Shown in pieces: positions 53,694-64,000 of a stretch of 64,000 nt of DNA (position 1 is the stretch's first letter; every line of letters begins with the position of its first letter). The notes below the pieces were generated by a model that made no database searches, had not been told where the DNA came from, and saw only the letters and a list, made by a program, of their open reading frames with translations. This DNA is from Myxocyprinus asiaticus (Eukaryota; Chordata; Actinopteri; Cypriniformes; Catostomidae): the NCBI RefSeq assembly GCF_019703515.2, contig NC_059346.1, positions 52,226,001 to 52,290,000 of the forward strand, in the 5' to 3' direction. A program made the position numbers and the translations under genes.

Positions 53694-55847
53694 GCAGTGT
53701 TGGGGAGTAACAGAATACATGTAACGGGAATACGTAAATACAAAAAATAAGTAACTGTATTCCACTACAGTTACAATTTAAATAATTGGTAATTATAATA
53801 CAGTTACATTCAAAAAATATTTTGATTACTGATGAGATTACTTTGCATTTTATTGTCATTTGTTTCATTTAATATTTAGTCCTTTCAGATGGAAAACATT
53901 TATACATATAAATGATGCGATCCAAAGTGCATTTGAACAGCAGTGAAACACTTTCTTATGATGTGTTACATTCATACAAGCAGACAGAGAAATACGTTTG
54001 AAGTAAGTTTGGAGCAGAAGAAATAGAAATGAACCTTGTGTAAATTGTCAGCTTTACGCTAAGATAAAATGCTATTTCTAGCCATTTTACATGCACGTTA
54101 CCAGGCACGATCATATATTTTTTTATCAAGAAAATTCACGTTAGATCATAATTAGTTTTTTTTCTAGTAAGACCTTTGATATTAGGGCACAAATTGTATT
54201 CTTGATAATAATTTTTGTATTGTTTTCCTGTAAAAATTTCTAAAAATCCTTAAAGGTGCGATATGTAACAATTTTCATGTAATATTCGCCTTTTTTTTTT
54301 TTTTGCCAATGTGTAACGCAACTTAAAAAATGAGCCCTTCCCGGACTTCCTAGGTTGCCTATTAAAGCCTATAAACTGATTTTCTTGTGAAGGGAGCGGG
54401 TCAGTTTTGCCGGGAAAATCCAAAGGATGTGACGTTTATGCACGCTCCCGAGAGCCTTGCCTCTCGACAGTAGCTTCTCTTCCACGTCAACAGACAGTCT
54501 GCAACACTAGGTACTAGGTTATCTTAGAGATGGAATCCAGCAAACGTCTGGCTCCCAGCACAACACCGATTCCTACACAAACTCAGAGTAAGCCAAAAAA
54601 AAAACAAAAAAAAAAAACATTTATCTACTGAATCCCATCTGGCTAAGCAAGAACGTGATCGTGATCGAGTGTAAACTAGAGTGAACATCGGCAGGGCATT
54701 TGATTCCTGGAGGGAACTTCGTTCGGTTTTGGGGATCAAAACAGACCCTGAATTGGCGTTCTTCTTATTGGACAGGTAAGCTTACATAACTGCAAAGCAT
54801 GTGAAATATAGTGCCATAAGGGTTGAGCTGTGTAATTTTAGCTAACTTGATCTTGCCTGCACAGTAACTGTCATAAACAATGTTAATCTGTAATTATTCA
54901 GCCAGGTAAATTACAATAACACATGAAATGAATGCTAGACAATGTTCAAGATAATGCAAAAAGACCCATTCATTAGTGTAACGTAACTTGGTTACACAGA
55001 AAATATATACACTCTATTATTATAAAACAATAGCGCATCGATGTATCAAAATGACAGTTGTGATGAAATATTTATAATGTACAGTCTATTTTATAAACAG
55101 TTACTGTCGTCATCCACCAAATTTAGCTAACAGCTATTGATAAAGCTGGCTAGCTAGCTAACGCCGACATTGACTGCATTTATACGATAGCCTATGTATC
55201 ATGCAAAGAAAAGTGATTACTTCAAACTACAGTCTCGTATAGTCAGACCTATAACCACACTTTGTTTTAGCCCTGTTCCAGCACTGGAGAGTCAAATATA
55301 ATATACAGTCTCAAAGTTTGTAGTAAAACAATCATAACTTTGTAATTTTAATTATGCTACCTCATCTGTTAGCATGATGCCGGTGAATCACGTTGTCTCT
55401 TTGTACGTTACGTCATTGTTTTGGCTGATGCTCGTGTCCCTATGGAATGCGTGCGTGAGCACGAGCACGAGCAACAGGTAGCTGGCTGCAGTTCACTTAA
55501 TGGCCACATGTGTCATTAATAACAAGGGTTTCTGAATCTTACATACTGCACCTTTAAAACAAAATAAATTTGATTTATCTTGTTTTAGAAACAACACTGC
55601 ATAAAATATTTAGGTTTTTCAGAGAATGTATTTTTAACATGTGTATTTTGTCTTACTGTACTGGCAGAGTTTTTATAGTCAAAACAAGTGAAAAAATCTA
55701 CCAGTGCTGAAGAAGTAATCCAAAGTATTTAGAATACGTTACTGACCTTGAGTAATCTAACAGAATACATTACAAATTATATTTTACAGCATGTATTCTG
55801 TAATCTGTAGTGGAATACATCTCAAAAGTAACCCTCCCAACCCTATA
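53694..55847. mobile_element. Inverted-repeat element ('gttggggagtaac' ends) split by a TTAA element
   Basis: Left end cagtgttggggagtaacaga and a related inverse right end (agtaaccctcccaaccct). The 1.3-kb TTAA-flanked element 54250-55557 lies inside. In intron 1 of the ufc1 pseudogene. Confidence 0.6.
54250..55557. mobile_element. TTAA-flanked non-autonomous DNA element, copy 2 (uninterrupted)
   Basis: Same family and orientation as 10826-13089, with TTAA at both ends and TTAAAGGTGCGATATGTAAC at the left. It lacks the Harbinger-like MITE and so gives the empty-site sequence. The interior still shares long stretches such as 'cataactgcaaagcatgtga'. Confidence 0.78.
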
Positions 55848-56318
55848 TAAGATATATATTTTTAGGGCTCCTAATCAATTAAAATTTTAATTGAATTAAT
55901 TACATGAATGCCCAGTGAATTTTAACTTTTGCATTTACAGATTTAGACATTTGCTGTATGAAAGACACAGAGTAAACCCATTTGCCCAGTGAAAAAGTGC
56001 TTTGGTTTTATTGAAAGTGAGGGGGACACGTCCCCCGCAAGCCCTGCGTATTCTACGCCCTTGATTTTAAGAAACGCATATATTTGAAACTACGACTTTT
56101 CTTATTGTTTGTCTATTTTGTCTGCTTTCCTGAGCAATGACACGTATGCTAATTCACTTAAACAGCCAACACAGTAGCCAACAAGAATACAGCTTACCTT
56201 TATTAGAGCTAAATATTCCTCTCGAAGTCTCTGCACTCAAAGTTCTGTCTCTTGGTCCTGAATTTGTTTTCAAAAGCGGTATTTCAGAGACTGCTTTCCT
56301 GGTGGCTTCGTCTGCCAT

Positions 56319-57167
56319 GTTGTCTCGCGCAGGAGGAACCACAGCCTGTCATTTAAGAACAAAATGATGTGTTTTCAATCACAATAAAGTCATATGCTGA
56401 TAATATAACAAGGATAATATGTATCATTCATCTTTCAAATGTCTTATGTGGTTGTTTGCAGTGGTGTGCCGTATGGGCATCAGTATGTTTCTGTAGGGAA
56501 GTATTTTGTCGTTGCTCCTCTTTAAATGACCGCATTGATCAGCTGCTTCCGACTCTGGAGTCTGCACTAGAGCTGTCATCATTACATCCCTCGGCATCCT
56601 TTCACCTTACTCTCTTCCAGCGGTCATTGCATTTATAAATCTCGCTTTTTCAAGTGTGATTTCAGGATATCATTTTTGCATATGACATTATTATACTGTA
56701 CACAGCCCACATTCATTCAGCGTAAGTAGAAACAATACACTTGCAAAGCCTAACAAAATTTTCCCAAATGCATGGATATAGATGATCGTTAAGATGCGAA
56801 TATTAAGCACTGATAAAGCGTGCAAATGTGTTCATAAATGTCGAGTTGTGCACAACACTTCAATATTAAATATTTTTATTTTTGCATTATTCTGCAACCA
56901 TGATTAACAATATTGTAATTTCATAATTAATGAAGCATGCATCATCCAGTGTTGATTATATTTCTTGTATGATTATTATTATGCATGTGCTCGCTTTCTT
57001 TTATATCAATTTTTATCTTTATTGTTTATGAATATAACTATTTTTATTATTATACAGCTGAGATCTCTCTATTGTTATTTACATCATGTCAAATTGCTGT
57101 TGTCCTACACAGTTCAGAAGATCAGGTTGGAAGTGTGTGGTCCTCTCTTTTTGGCTTGTAGGTTCCC
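56319..57167. promoter_or_regulatory. 850-bp divergent spacer between ufc1 pseudogene and tomm40l
   Basis: Head-to-head intergenic segment. It should contain the tomm40l promoter and a 5' untranslated exon, because the tomm40l ATG sits six bases after a pyrimidine-rich AG acceptor (57161-57162). It is free of the SINE, Tc1 and hAT copies that crowd the rest of the window. I recognise no specific binding site, so the promoter role is inferred from gene geometry only. Confidence 0.4.
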
Positions 57168-60100
57168 ATGGGCAGTGTACTGGCCTTGTCATCCCGCCCA
57201 GGGCGTCAGAACTCCCCCTTTCCACAAGATAGACCCCTATCACGGTGGGACAGGAGAGATGGACGGCTGCCCAACCCGGGGAGTTTTGATGGCCTGCACC
57301 GCAACTGTAAAGGTCTGAAATTATATTTCTGTAAAGGTTTTGTATCAAAGTCTGTTCAAACATAAAGTAAGGTGAATACAGTTAAAGAGATAGTTCACCC
57401 AAAAATGTAAATTCCCTCACCATTTGCTCACCCTCATGCCATCCCAGATGTGTATGACTTTCTTTCTTCTGCTGAACACAAATGAAGATTTTTAGAAGAA
57501 TATCTCAGCTCTGTAGGTCCATACAATGCAAGTGAATGGTGGCCAGAACTTTGAAGCTCCAAAAAGCACATAAAGGCAGCATAAAAGTAATCCATATGAG
57601 CAGTGGTTTAGTAGTGTCTGAAGAGGTGGGCATACAGTGAATTTATGAACTACTTTTGTGAATTTATTAGACTCATTTAGAGGGAATCTCTGTACACTTT
57701 TTAAATCAAACACAATTCAATCAGCGGTGCAGCGGCATCGTGTTATTAGATTGAAAAAGTTCCGGGTCAAAAGCCTACTCATTGTACTGGCGACAATACG
57801 TATCATCACTTATTTCAGGTGGGCATACGTAAAATCCTAAGAAAGATAGATGGGCATATGGCGTATGCCTGTGTGTGCCCTAGACTACACTACTGCATTC
57901 GAGTCTATAAATCTATATCTTCAGATGTGATATGATAGTTGTGGGTGAGAAACAGATTAATATTTAAGTCCTTTTTTACTATAAATCTCCACTTTCACAT
58001 TCTTCTTTTGTTTTTGGCAATTCACGTTCTTTGTGCATATCACCACCTACTGGGCAGGGAGGAGAATTAATAGTAAAAAAGGACTTAAATATTGATCTGT
58101 TTCTCACTTACACCTATCATATCGCTTCTGAAGACATGGATTAAACCACTAGAGTTGTATGGATTACTGTAAAAAAAATCTTAATTTGTTTTCAGCAGAA
58201 AAAATGTGAGTGAGTAAATTATGAGAGAATTTTAATTTTTGGGTGAACTACCCCTTTTAAGTGGGACAATTTAAGACATTCATCAATCATTTTCAGTGTA
58301 TTCTTCCATTACTAAAAACCAACAGTCCTAAACTAGTATGGGATGACATTTAGATCATATTTTAAAAACAATGCCATTGACAAATGATTAGAAAGTGACT
58401 CCAAACCATTGTCAAGATGTAATAATTTCAGTGTGGCAGATATAATAATTTCAATGCTTTTCTTTTTATGATGGAGCGTTTCACATATAGTTTTGACTTG
58501 TGATCAGATAATAATTGTAATTGCTTGCATCTACCTAGATGTGTTTCCACAGCAGATTGAAGGAGTAAAATTGGTTATAAACAAGACCCTCAGCAGTTTT
58601 TTCAAGGTTTGTTCACATATACTGTATCTGATTTCAGTTTCAAATATGAATGCAACAAATAGTTATTTCAATAAGAAAATATCCCTTGTTTAGTCTTATT
58701 TATGATGATAATGTTCAGGGCTTGTCAGCTCTGAATATCTGACTGAAGGACTTGTGGATTTATCTCACCTCAGGTCAGTCACGCATTTAACCTCAGTGCT
58801 GTTGCTCCATCCAGCTATCGCTTTCACGCTGAACACTTACAATCAGACACTGATAGCAAAGATACGGTAAGGATCCAGAATTAAATCAGTTTTCTTTTTT
58901 TCTTTTCAAATGTATTTCTTCCATTGTTGTTTCATGATAATTTATAAATCAAACAGACACACCCCATCCTGAAAAACATAACACATAACATAACAGATAA
59001 CCCCAACTAAAAGCACAGTGTCCCATTAACATCCACAGTTGTTAATGTCACCCTTAACTAAGATGTAAATCAAATCATTGCACAAAAGTTACATACTAAC
59101 AAAAAAAGTTGTTTTGGGTTTAGGGGGGCCTTGTGACATTTGTGGCGTGATGTATTAAATATGTTATACATTTCTTCAGTATAATCCACTGATCTCCTGT
59201 CTTTTAAGGGCTCACCCATGCTCATTGGGGAAATGGACTCCTCTGGCAGCTTAAACGCACACTCTTTGTTCCATCTGAGTGAGAGAATAAGAGCTAAAGC
59301 AGTATTTCAAGTTAGTCCCAGCATTACGTAATATAATGCACTGACATGCAATTAAATAGAAATAGTAATTGACTTCTTATATATTTATAGACTCAACTGG
59401 CACAATTTGTCACGTGGCAGTTTGAGACTGAATACAGAGGCAGTGACTTCACAGCAGCAGTTACAATGGCCAACCCAGACATCCTGAGTGAATCAGGTAC
59501 CACATGATCACCTGAGTTCTCATTAAACCATAAGACAGGCTGGTTTATAGATACCACAGAAATGTGCTTTATTTAGAACAAGCAATTACTTATATGCTGA
59601 ACCGGTACTTCTATGGTTGCCCTTACATGCCATGTTGATGAAGTGCTCTGTCTGTTCATTAAGAGAAACTATTACAGGCCGCAAATTATTATTTTGCATT
59701 AATTTTTAAAGTTAAAGTGAAAGTTAGTTATCATTGTTTTACATTGTCATTAGTGGTGCCATTATTAATAGTGTAAGGCAAGCATCATTATTATTATTGC
59801 ACATACTTAGGGTTAGGAATTTGAACTCCTAAACCTAAGAATGAAATTTCGGTGTGTACAGTAATAAATGATACCTCAAATTGTACGACTTGTTGAGGAG
59901 AGGTTTCCTGTTGTTTTCTAAGCAATCAGACCTGTGATTTTGCACCTGGTGGATGATAAAACAGGCATTTTTTTTAGACTTACATTGAAGGAAGGACAGA
60001 GACATATCTAGAGCCAGAATATCATAGAGACAGCCTGATCTCATGAAAATAACGACATTTGCAAAATGACATTTCACGGTTCATGGCTAATGCTCTATTG

Positions 60101-61839
60101 AGTTTTAAATCGATAAAACCTTCCTCAAAACCAATAACCGATAGTGTCATAAATATCAAAAGTGGCATGAAAAACGCAATTGCTGAAGCAACCACATTAT
60201 TCTGTAATGCTTCTATGACACTTCTGGCTCATGTGTCGTCTCACATGCTCTTCAGGACTCGTACCCTGGTCCTTTCCATCGCAAGAGCAACACTCTATCA
60301 GTTAAGCTACTGCGCAACTTGATCACACTGGAATAAGCCTGTAATTGTAGTTGATTATGTAATGCAATGCAAATGTTCAAATGTTTCACCTTATTTTTCA
60401 AGTGTTTTGATATCATAAGATAGCATTGTGTGAGGAACAGAATTAAGTGTTTAAGAACTCATACTCTGCCTTTTTTTTGTTTGTTTGTTTTTTTTTTTTT
60501 TTTTGTTATTTGTGTGAAAGTAAATAAAAGGTTTTTTTTGGGGGGGAATTTGGAATGCCCAATTCCCAATGTGCTCTAAGTCCTCATGGTGGTGTAGTGA
60601 CTCGCCTCAATCCGGGTGGCAGAGGATGAATCTCAGCTGCCTCTGCGTCTGAGACCATCAATCCATGCATCTTACCACATGGCTTGTTGAGCACGTTACC
60701 GAGGAGACATAGCGCGTGTGGAGGCTTCACGCCATCCACCACGGCATCCACGCACAACTCTCCATGTGCCCCACCGAGAGCGAACCACATTATAGTGATC
60801 ATGAGGAGGTTACCCCATGTGACTCTACCCTCCCTAGCAACCGGGCCAATTTGGTTGCTTAGGAGACCTGGCTGGAGTCACTCAGCACACCCTGGGATTT
60901 GAACTAGCAAACTCCAGGGGTGGTAGCCAACGTCTTTACCACTGAGCTACCCAGGCCCCAATAAAAGTTGTTGTTGTAACACCTCTAGTGTTTATTTTAC
61001 CAGGAAATACACAATGCGTACAATGAGCCATGTAAAAATAATTTTGCAAAAGTGTAGGTATTGCAACGTTATTCTGTGAGACCAGGTTGTATAGAGACTT
61101 GGGGGTGGGCTCTTTTGACTTGGACCAGTAAGTAACCACCTAGCAACCACCCAGAACACCTTAGTCACCGTACAGTTACAACCATCCCGAACACTCTAGC
61201 ATCATGGTGGCGCATTTTGCTCTTCAGAAAATGGTATAATCTATTTAATGTTGATATTCTGCATATCATGGCTTTTCACCTGTTTATGCCTTTTTTGTCT
61301 TTACGACAGTTATCATGGTTGCACACTTTCTTCAAAGTGTATCCCCACAGCTGGTACTGGGGGGAGAGCTGGTGTACCACCGAGGTCGAGCTGAAGAAGG
61401 GGGCATACTTACCCTGGCAGGACAGTACTCAGGTGAGAATAAACATCTGCTTTAGCTCAGTGTTCATCCATCAGTCTTAAACAGCTGTTATATGAGTGTA
61501 ACTTAACATCAAACATTCTATGTTTATGTAAAATATCAAATCTTTTCTATATTAGGGCCAAATTGGGTGGCGACACTAAATGCTGGTAAAGGAGGAGCTC
61601 ATGCCAGCTATTACCACAAGGCCAACAAACAGGTATGGTGGTGTTGAAGGAAATGTTACTGTTAGAAAATGTTCAATGACTAAACATATTAAAACTTTAG
61701 ATTCAGTTCGTAATCCTGAAGTTTTGATTTCTGCAGATTCAGGTAGGAGTGGAGTTTGAGGCCAGCACTAGGACACAGGAGACTACGTTCTCTTTTGGTT
61801 ACCAAATGGAACTTCCAGAAGCTAAAATGGTCTTCAGAG
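57168..61839 (+). CDS. tomm40l: tomm40l: TOM40-like mitochondrial import channel, 3' end outside window
   Basis: Beta-barrel of the mitochondrial outer membrane related to TOM40, the preprotein import pore. Eight coding exons: 57168-57312, 58539-58606, 58774-58866, 59209-59310, 59391-59496, 61310-61432, 61556-61632, 61737-61839. They sum to 817 bp (272 codons plus one base) with open frame and GT-AG junctions. Landmarks in order: [102 protein letters not shown], and [20 protein letters not shown]. The shorter N-terminus than TOMM40 and the MGSVLAL start favour tomm40l over tomm40. A family length near 310 residues implies about 40 residues in exons beyond 64000. The ATG has a good context and follows a splice-like acceptor at 57161-57162, so a non-coding 5' exon is likely upstream. 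It is head-to-head with the ufc1 pseudogene. Confidence 0.93.
57381..58260. mobile_element. Long-inverted-repeat MITE in tomm40l intron 1, carrying an insertion
   Basis: Left end ttaaagagatagttcaccca and right end gggtgaactaccccttttaa. About 300 bp at 57600-57905 do not match the family and appear inserted (start 'gtagtgtctgaagaggtggg', end 'ctagactacactactgc'). Confidence 0.68.
60030..60316 (-). mobile_element. Probable second tRNA-derived SINE family
   Basis: On the minus strand it begins with a tRNA-like head: TAGCTTAACTGATAGAGTG (A-box type) and GGTACGAGTCCTG (B-box type). It continues about 200 bp to end tcatgagatcaggctg. In tomm40l intron 5. No target duplication identified. Confidence 0.55.
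60531..60959 (-). mobile_element. tRNA-derived SINE, copy 6, with 8-bp target duplication
   Basis: Full-length minus-strand copy. The head near 60950 contains the inverse of TAGCTCAGTGG. Flanked by aataaaag at 60523-60530 and 60960-60967. In tomm40l intron 5. Confidence 0.88.
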
Positions 61840-62231
61840 GTAAGAAGAGCAGATATACTGTAGTTTAACCATTTTAACCCTTTTAACCCTTTAACTCCTA
61901 GTTCCCTTACAAAAAATCGAGAGTTCTGACAAACTTGCCGCAAACTTGCTGCAAATTTCCCACTCATTATTTTCACATGCAAATGAGCAAATGCTTGCCA
62001 GAAGTTTGCAGCTCTTCACCGGTAGCATTGAACCTGAAGCAAACCTTTGGCGAAAATGAAGAATTTGCTGCAAAGCCAGGGCCACATTAACCCAATGGGC
62101 AACATGGGCTGCAGCCTAGGGCCCCCCAACTAGATCGAGATCAAATAAGAATTTTAACATGGATTTTGTAATTTCGGTACCACTGGCACCACCAAACTCT
62201 GTAAAAAAAAAAAAAAAATAATATATATATA

Positions 62232-63801
62232 CAGGTGCATCTCAATAAATTAGAATGTCGTGGAAAAGTTCATTTATTTCAGTAATTCAACTCAAATTGT
62301 GAAACTCGTGTATTAAATAAATTCAATGCACACAGACTGAAGTAGTTTAAGTCTTTGGTTCTTTTAATTGTGATGATTTTGGCTCACATTTAACAAAAAC
62401 CCACCAATTCACTATCTCAAAAAATTAGAATATGGTGACATGCCAATCAGCTAATCAACTCAAAACACCTGCAAAGGTTTCCTGAGCCTTCAAAATGGTC
62501 TCTCAGTTTGGTTCACTAGGCTACACAATCATGGGGAAGACTGCTGATCTGACAGTTGTCCAGAAGACAATCATTGACACCCTTCACAAGGAGGGTAAGC
62601 CACAAACATTCATTGCCAAAGAAGCTGGCTGTTCACAGAGTGCTGTATCCAAGCATGTTAACAGAAAGTTGAGGAAAAAGTGTGGAAGAAAAAGATGCAC
62701 AACCAACCAAGAGAACCGCAGCCTTATGATTGTCAAGCAAAATCGATTCAAGAATTTGGGTGATCTTCACAAGGAATGGACTGAGGCTGGGGTCAAGGCA
62801 TCAAGAGCCACCACACACAGACATGTCAAGGAATTTGGCTACAGTTGTCGTATTCATCTTGTTAAGCCACTCCTGAACCACAGACAATGTCAGAGGTGTC
62901 TTACCTGGGCTAAGGAGAAGAACTGGACTGTTGCCCAGTGTTCCAAAATCCTCTTTTCAGATGAGAGCAAGTTTTGTATTTCATTTGGAAACCAAGGTCC
63001 TAGAGTCTGGAGGAAGGGTGGAGAAGCTCATAGCCCAAGTTGCTTGAAGTCCAGTGTTAAGTTTCCACAGTCTGTGATGATTTGGGGTGCAATGTCATCT
63101 GCTGGTGTTGGTCCATTGTATTTTTTGAAAACCAAAGTCACTGCACCCGTTTACCAAGAAATTTTGGAGCACTTCATGCTTCCTTCTGCTGACCAGCTTT
63201 TTAAAGATGCTGATTTCATTTTCCAGCAGGATTTGGCACCTGCCCACACTGCCAAAAGCACCAAAAGTTGGTTAAATGACCATGGTGTTGGTGTGCTTGA
63301 CTGGCCAGCAAACTCACCAGACCTGAACCCCATAGAGAATCTATGGGGTATTGTCAAGAGGAAAATGAGAAACAAGAGACCAAAAAATGCAGATGAGCTG
63401 AAGGCCACTGTCAAAGAAACCTGGGCTTCCATACCACCTCAGCAGTGCCACAAACTGATCACCTCCATGCCACGCTGAATTGAGGCAGTAATTAAAGCAA
63501 AAGGAGCCCCTACCAAGTATTGAGTACATATACAGTAAATGAACATACTTTCTAGAAGGCCAACAATTCACTAAAAATGTTTTTTTTTATTGGTCTTATG
63601 ATGTATTCTAATTTTTTGAGATAGTGAATTGGTGGGTTTTTGTTAAATGTGAGCCAAAATCATCACAATTAAAAGAACCAAAGACTTAAACTACTTCAGT
63701 CTGTGTGCATTGAATTTATTTAATACACGAGTTTCACAATTTGAGTTGAATTACTGAAATAAATTAACTTTTCCACGACATTCTAATTTATTGAGATGCA
63801 C

Positions 63802-63804
<3 letters not shown>
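62232..63804 (+). mobile_element. Tc1-like transposon, copy D, near-intact, 201-bp inverted repeats
   Basis: Inverted repeats at 62232-62432 and 63604-63804 differ at one base by eye (c/a in 'gttcattt' versus 'gttaattt'). Each holds an outer and an inner direct repeat (CTCAATAAATTAGAAT and CTCAAAAAATTAGAAT), the IR/DR arrangement of Sleeping-Beauty-like elements. TA target at 62230-62231 and 63805-63806, inside a TA-rich tract. In the tomm40l intron after exon 8. Confidence 0.93.
62531..63478 (+). CDS. Tc1 transposase of copy D, lacking its last residues
   Basis: DDE transposase that cuts and pastes its own element at TA sites. The open frame runs 315 codons from MGKTADLTVVQKTIIDTLHK; an upstream in-frame ATG at 62495 exists, but the second matches the family start. 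N-terminal helix-turn-helix domains (SQSAVSKHVNRKL, about residues 33-50) precede the basic GRKRCTT linker. The catalytic residues are in FSDESKFC (Asp), FQQDLAPAHTA (Asp) and SPDLNPIENLWG (Glu), with DD34E spacing. Translation stops at TGA 63476-63478 just after MPR. The next 14 codons continue a family-like C-terminus (IEAVIKAKGAPTKY) to TGA at 63521-63523. A CGA-to-TGA change is the simplest explanation. No other lesion is visible. Confidence 0.88.
   Translation: MGKTADLTVVQKTIIDTLHKEGKPQTFIAKEAGCSQSAVSKHVNRKLRKKCGRKRCTTNQENRSLMIVKQNRFKNLGDLHKEWTEAGVKASRATTHRHVKEFGYSCRIHLVKPLLNHRQCQRCLTWAKEKNWTVAQCSKILFSDESKFCISFGNQGPRVWRKGGEAHSPSCLKSSVKFPQSVMIWGAMSSAGVGPLYFLKTKVTAPVYQEILEHFMLPSADQLFKDADFIFQQDLAPAHTAKSTKSWLNDHGVGVLDWPANSPDLNPIENLWGIVKRKMRNKRPKNADELKATVKETWASIPPQQCHKLITSMPR

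Positions 63805-63806
<2 letters not shown>

Positions 63807-63868
<62 letters not shown>
63807..63868. repeat. (TA)n microsatellite
   Basis: About 31 TA units directly after Tc1 copy D. A shorter A/TA tract flanks the left side (62205-62231). Together they suggest insertion into a TA repeat. Confidence 0.95.
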
Positions 63869-63870
<2 letters not shown>

Positions 63871-64000
63871 CTAAACGGTTTTTCAGAACACTCTTGCCAC
63901 TCTTAGTCTGCTGTTGCTAACTTATTACAGGTAGTCCCGCCCCAAAGTCATGCAGTTGGTTGAGCCAGAAGTTGACAAGTTTTGAAAGCGCTACAGAGCC
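63869..64000. other. Window edge within tomm40l intron
   Basis: No homologue of the final TOM40-family segment is found here, so the last tomm40l exons lie to the right. Confidence 0.6.

Larger units (their letters stand above)
52341..56318 (-). pseudogene. ufc1: ufc1 pseudogene: UFM1-conjugating enzyme (E2), six exons retained
   Basis: UFC1 is the E2 that accepts the ubiquitin-like modifier UFM1 on a catalytic cysteine. Exons: 56198-56318, 53514-53581, 52843-52906, 52691-52767, 52523-52613, 52341-52421. The ancestral total would be 504 bp, exactly the family's 167 residues plus stop. Here exon 1 is 121 instead of 123 bp: two bases are missing after GPRDR, and the next Trp codon of the old frame reads TGA. 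The acceptor of exon 3 reads TG instead of AG (52907-52908). The donor of exon 5 reads GG instead of GT (52521-52522). The only nearby GT, 4 bp downstream, would shift the frame to an early stop. Exon 5 still holds [14 protein letters not shown] with the active-site Cys. Exon 3 has drifted (WLGKCCYIYELLKYEFDMEFD-like instead of the usual [21 protein letters not shown]). Introns are kept, so this is a duplicated gene, not a retrocopy. Confidence 0.9.

Noticed and set aside
57168..57312. tomm40 rather than tomm40l
   Set aside because: The N-terminus is short and starts MGSVLAL, lacking the long Pro/Ala-rich leader of TOMM40; the ufc1 neighbour also fits tomm40l.

Overview
The window is nuclear DNA from a teleost fish. 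Five multi-exon vertebrate genes with GT-AG introns sit in an AT-rich background full of fish-type DNA transposons (Tc1, hAT, Harbinger-like, TTAA-type) and a tRNA-derived SINE. The repeat style suggests a cyprinid or related ostariophysan. No coding sequence fixes the species.

Layout. 1-20407: ppp2r1b (minus strand), the PP2A scaffold subunit. Ten coding exons encode residues 1-434, and the last exons lie before base 1. 20408-29768: repeat-rich spacer with two Tc1 elements. 29769-44696: alg9 (minus), complete, 15 exons, 615 codons, with one GC-AG intron that carries a dead Tc1. 44697-47531: spacer with a deleted Tc1-like element. 47532-50648: fdxacb1 (minus), only the 3' two exons, with three frame breaks. 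52341-56318: ufc1 (minus), all six exons recognisable, with a 2-bp deletion, a lost acceptor and a lost donor. 57168 to the right edge: tomm40l (plus), eight coding exons; the last part lies beyond the window. Its last intron in the window holds an almost intact Tc1 element.

How the genes relate. They do not form a pathway. ppp2r1b, alg9 and fdxacb1 are neighbours on human 11q23, and ufc1 and tomm40l are close to each other on human 1q23. Here the two groups are joined. The main biological signal is that two adjacent genes, fdxacb1 and ufc1, are decaying while alg9, the visible ppp2r1b and tomm40l keep clean reading frames and splice sites. ufc1 keeps its introns, so it is not a retrocopy. 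This is what gene loss after a segmental or whole-genome duplication looks like, with working copies expected elsewhere.

I found no unfamiliar protein system, CRISPR array or operon. The other points of interest concern transposon history: nested insertions with exact target duplications, a paralogous empty site, a Tc1 family that spread while carrying a stop codon, and a near-intact Tc1 with 201-bp inverted repeats. All exon limits were read by eye from splice signals and reading-frame arithmetic. Gene identities rest on recalled family sequences, not on a search.
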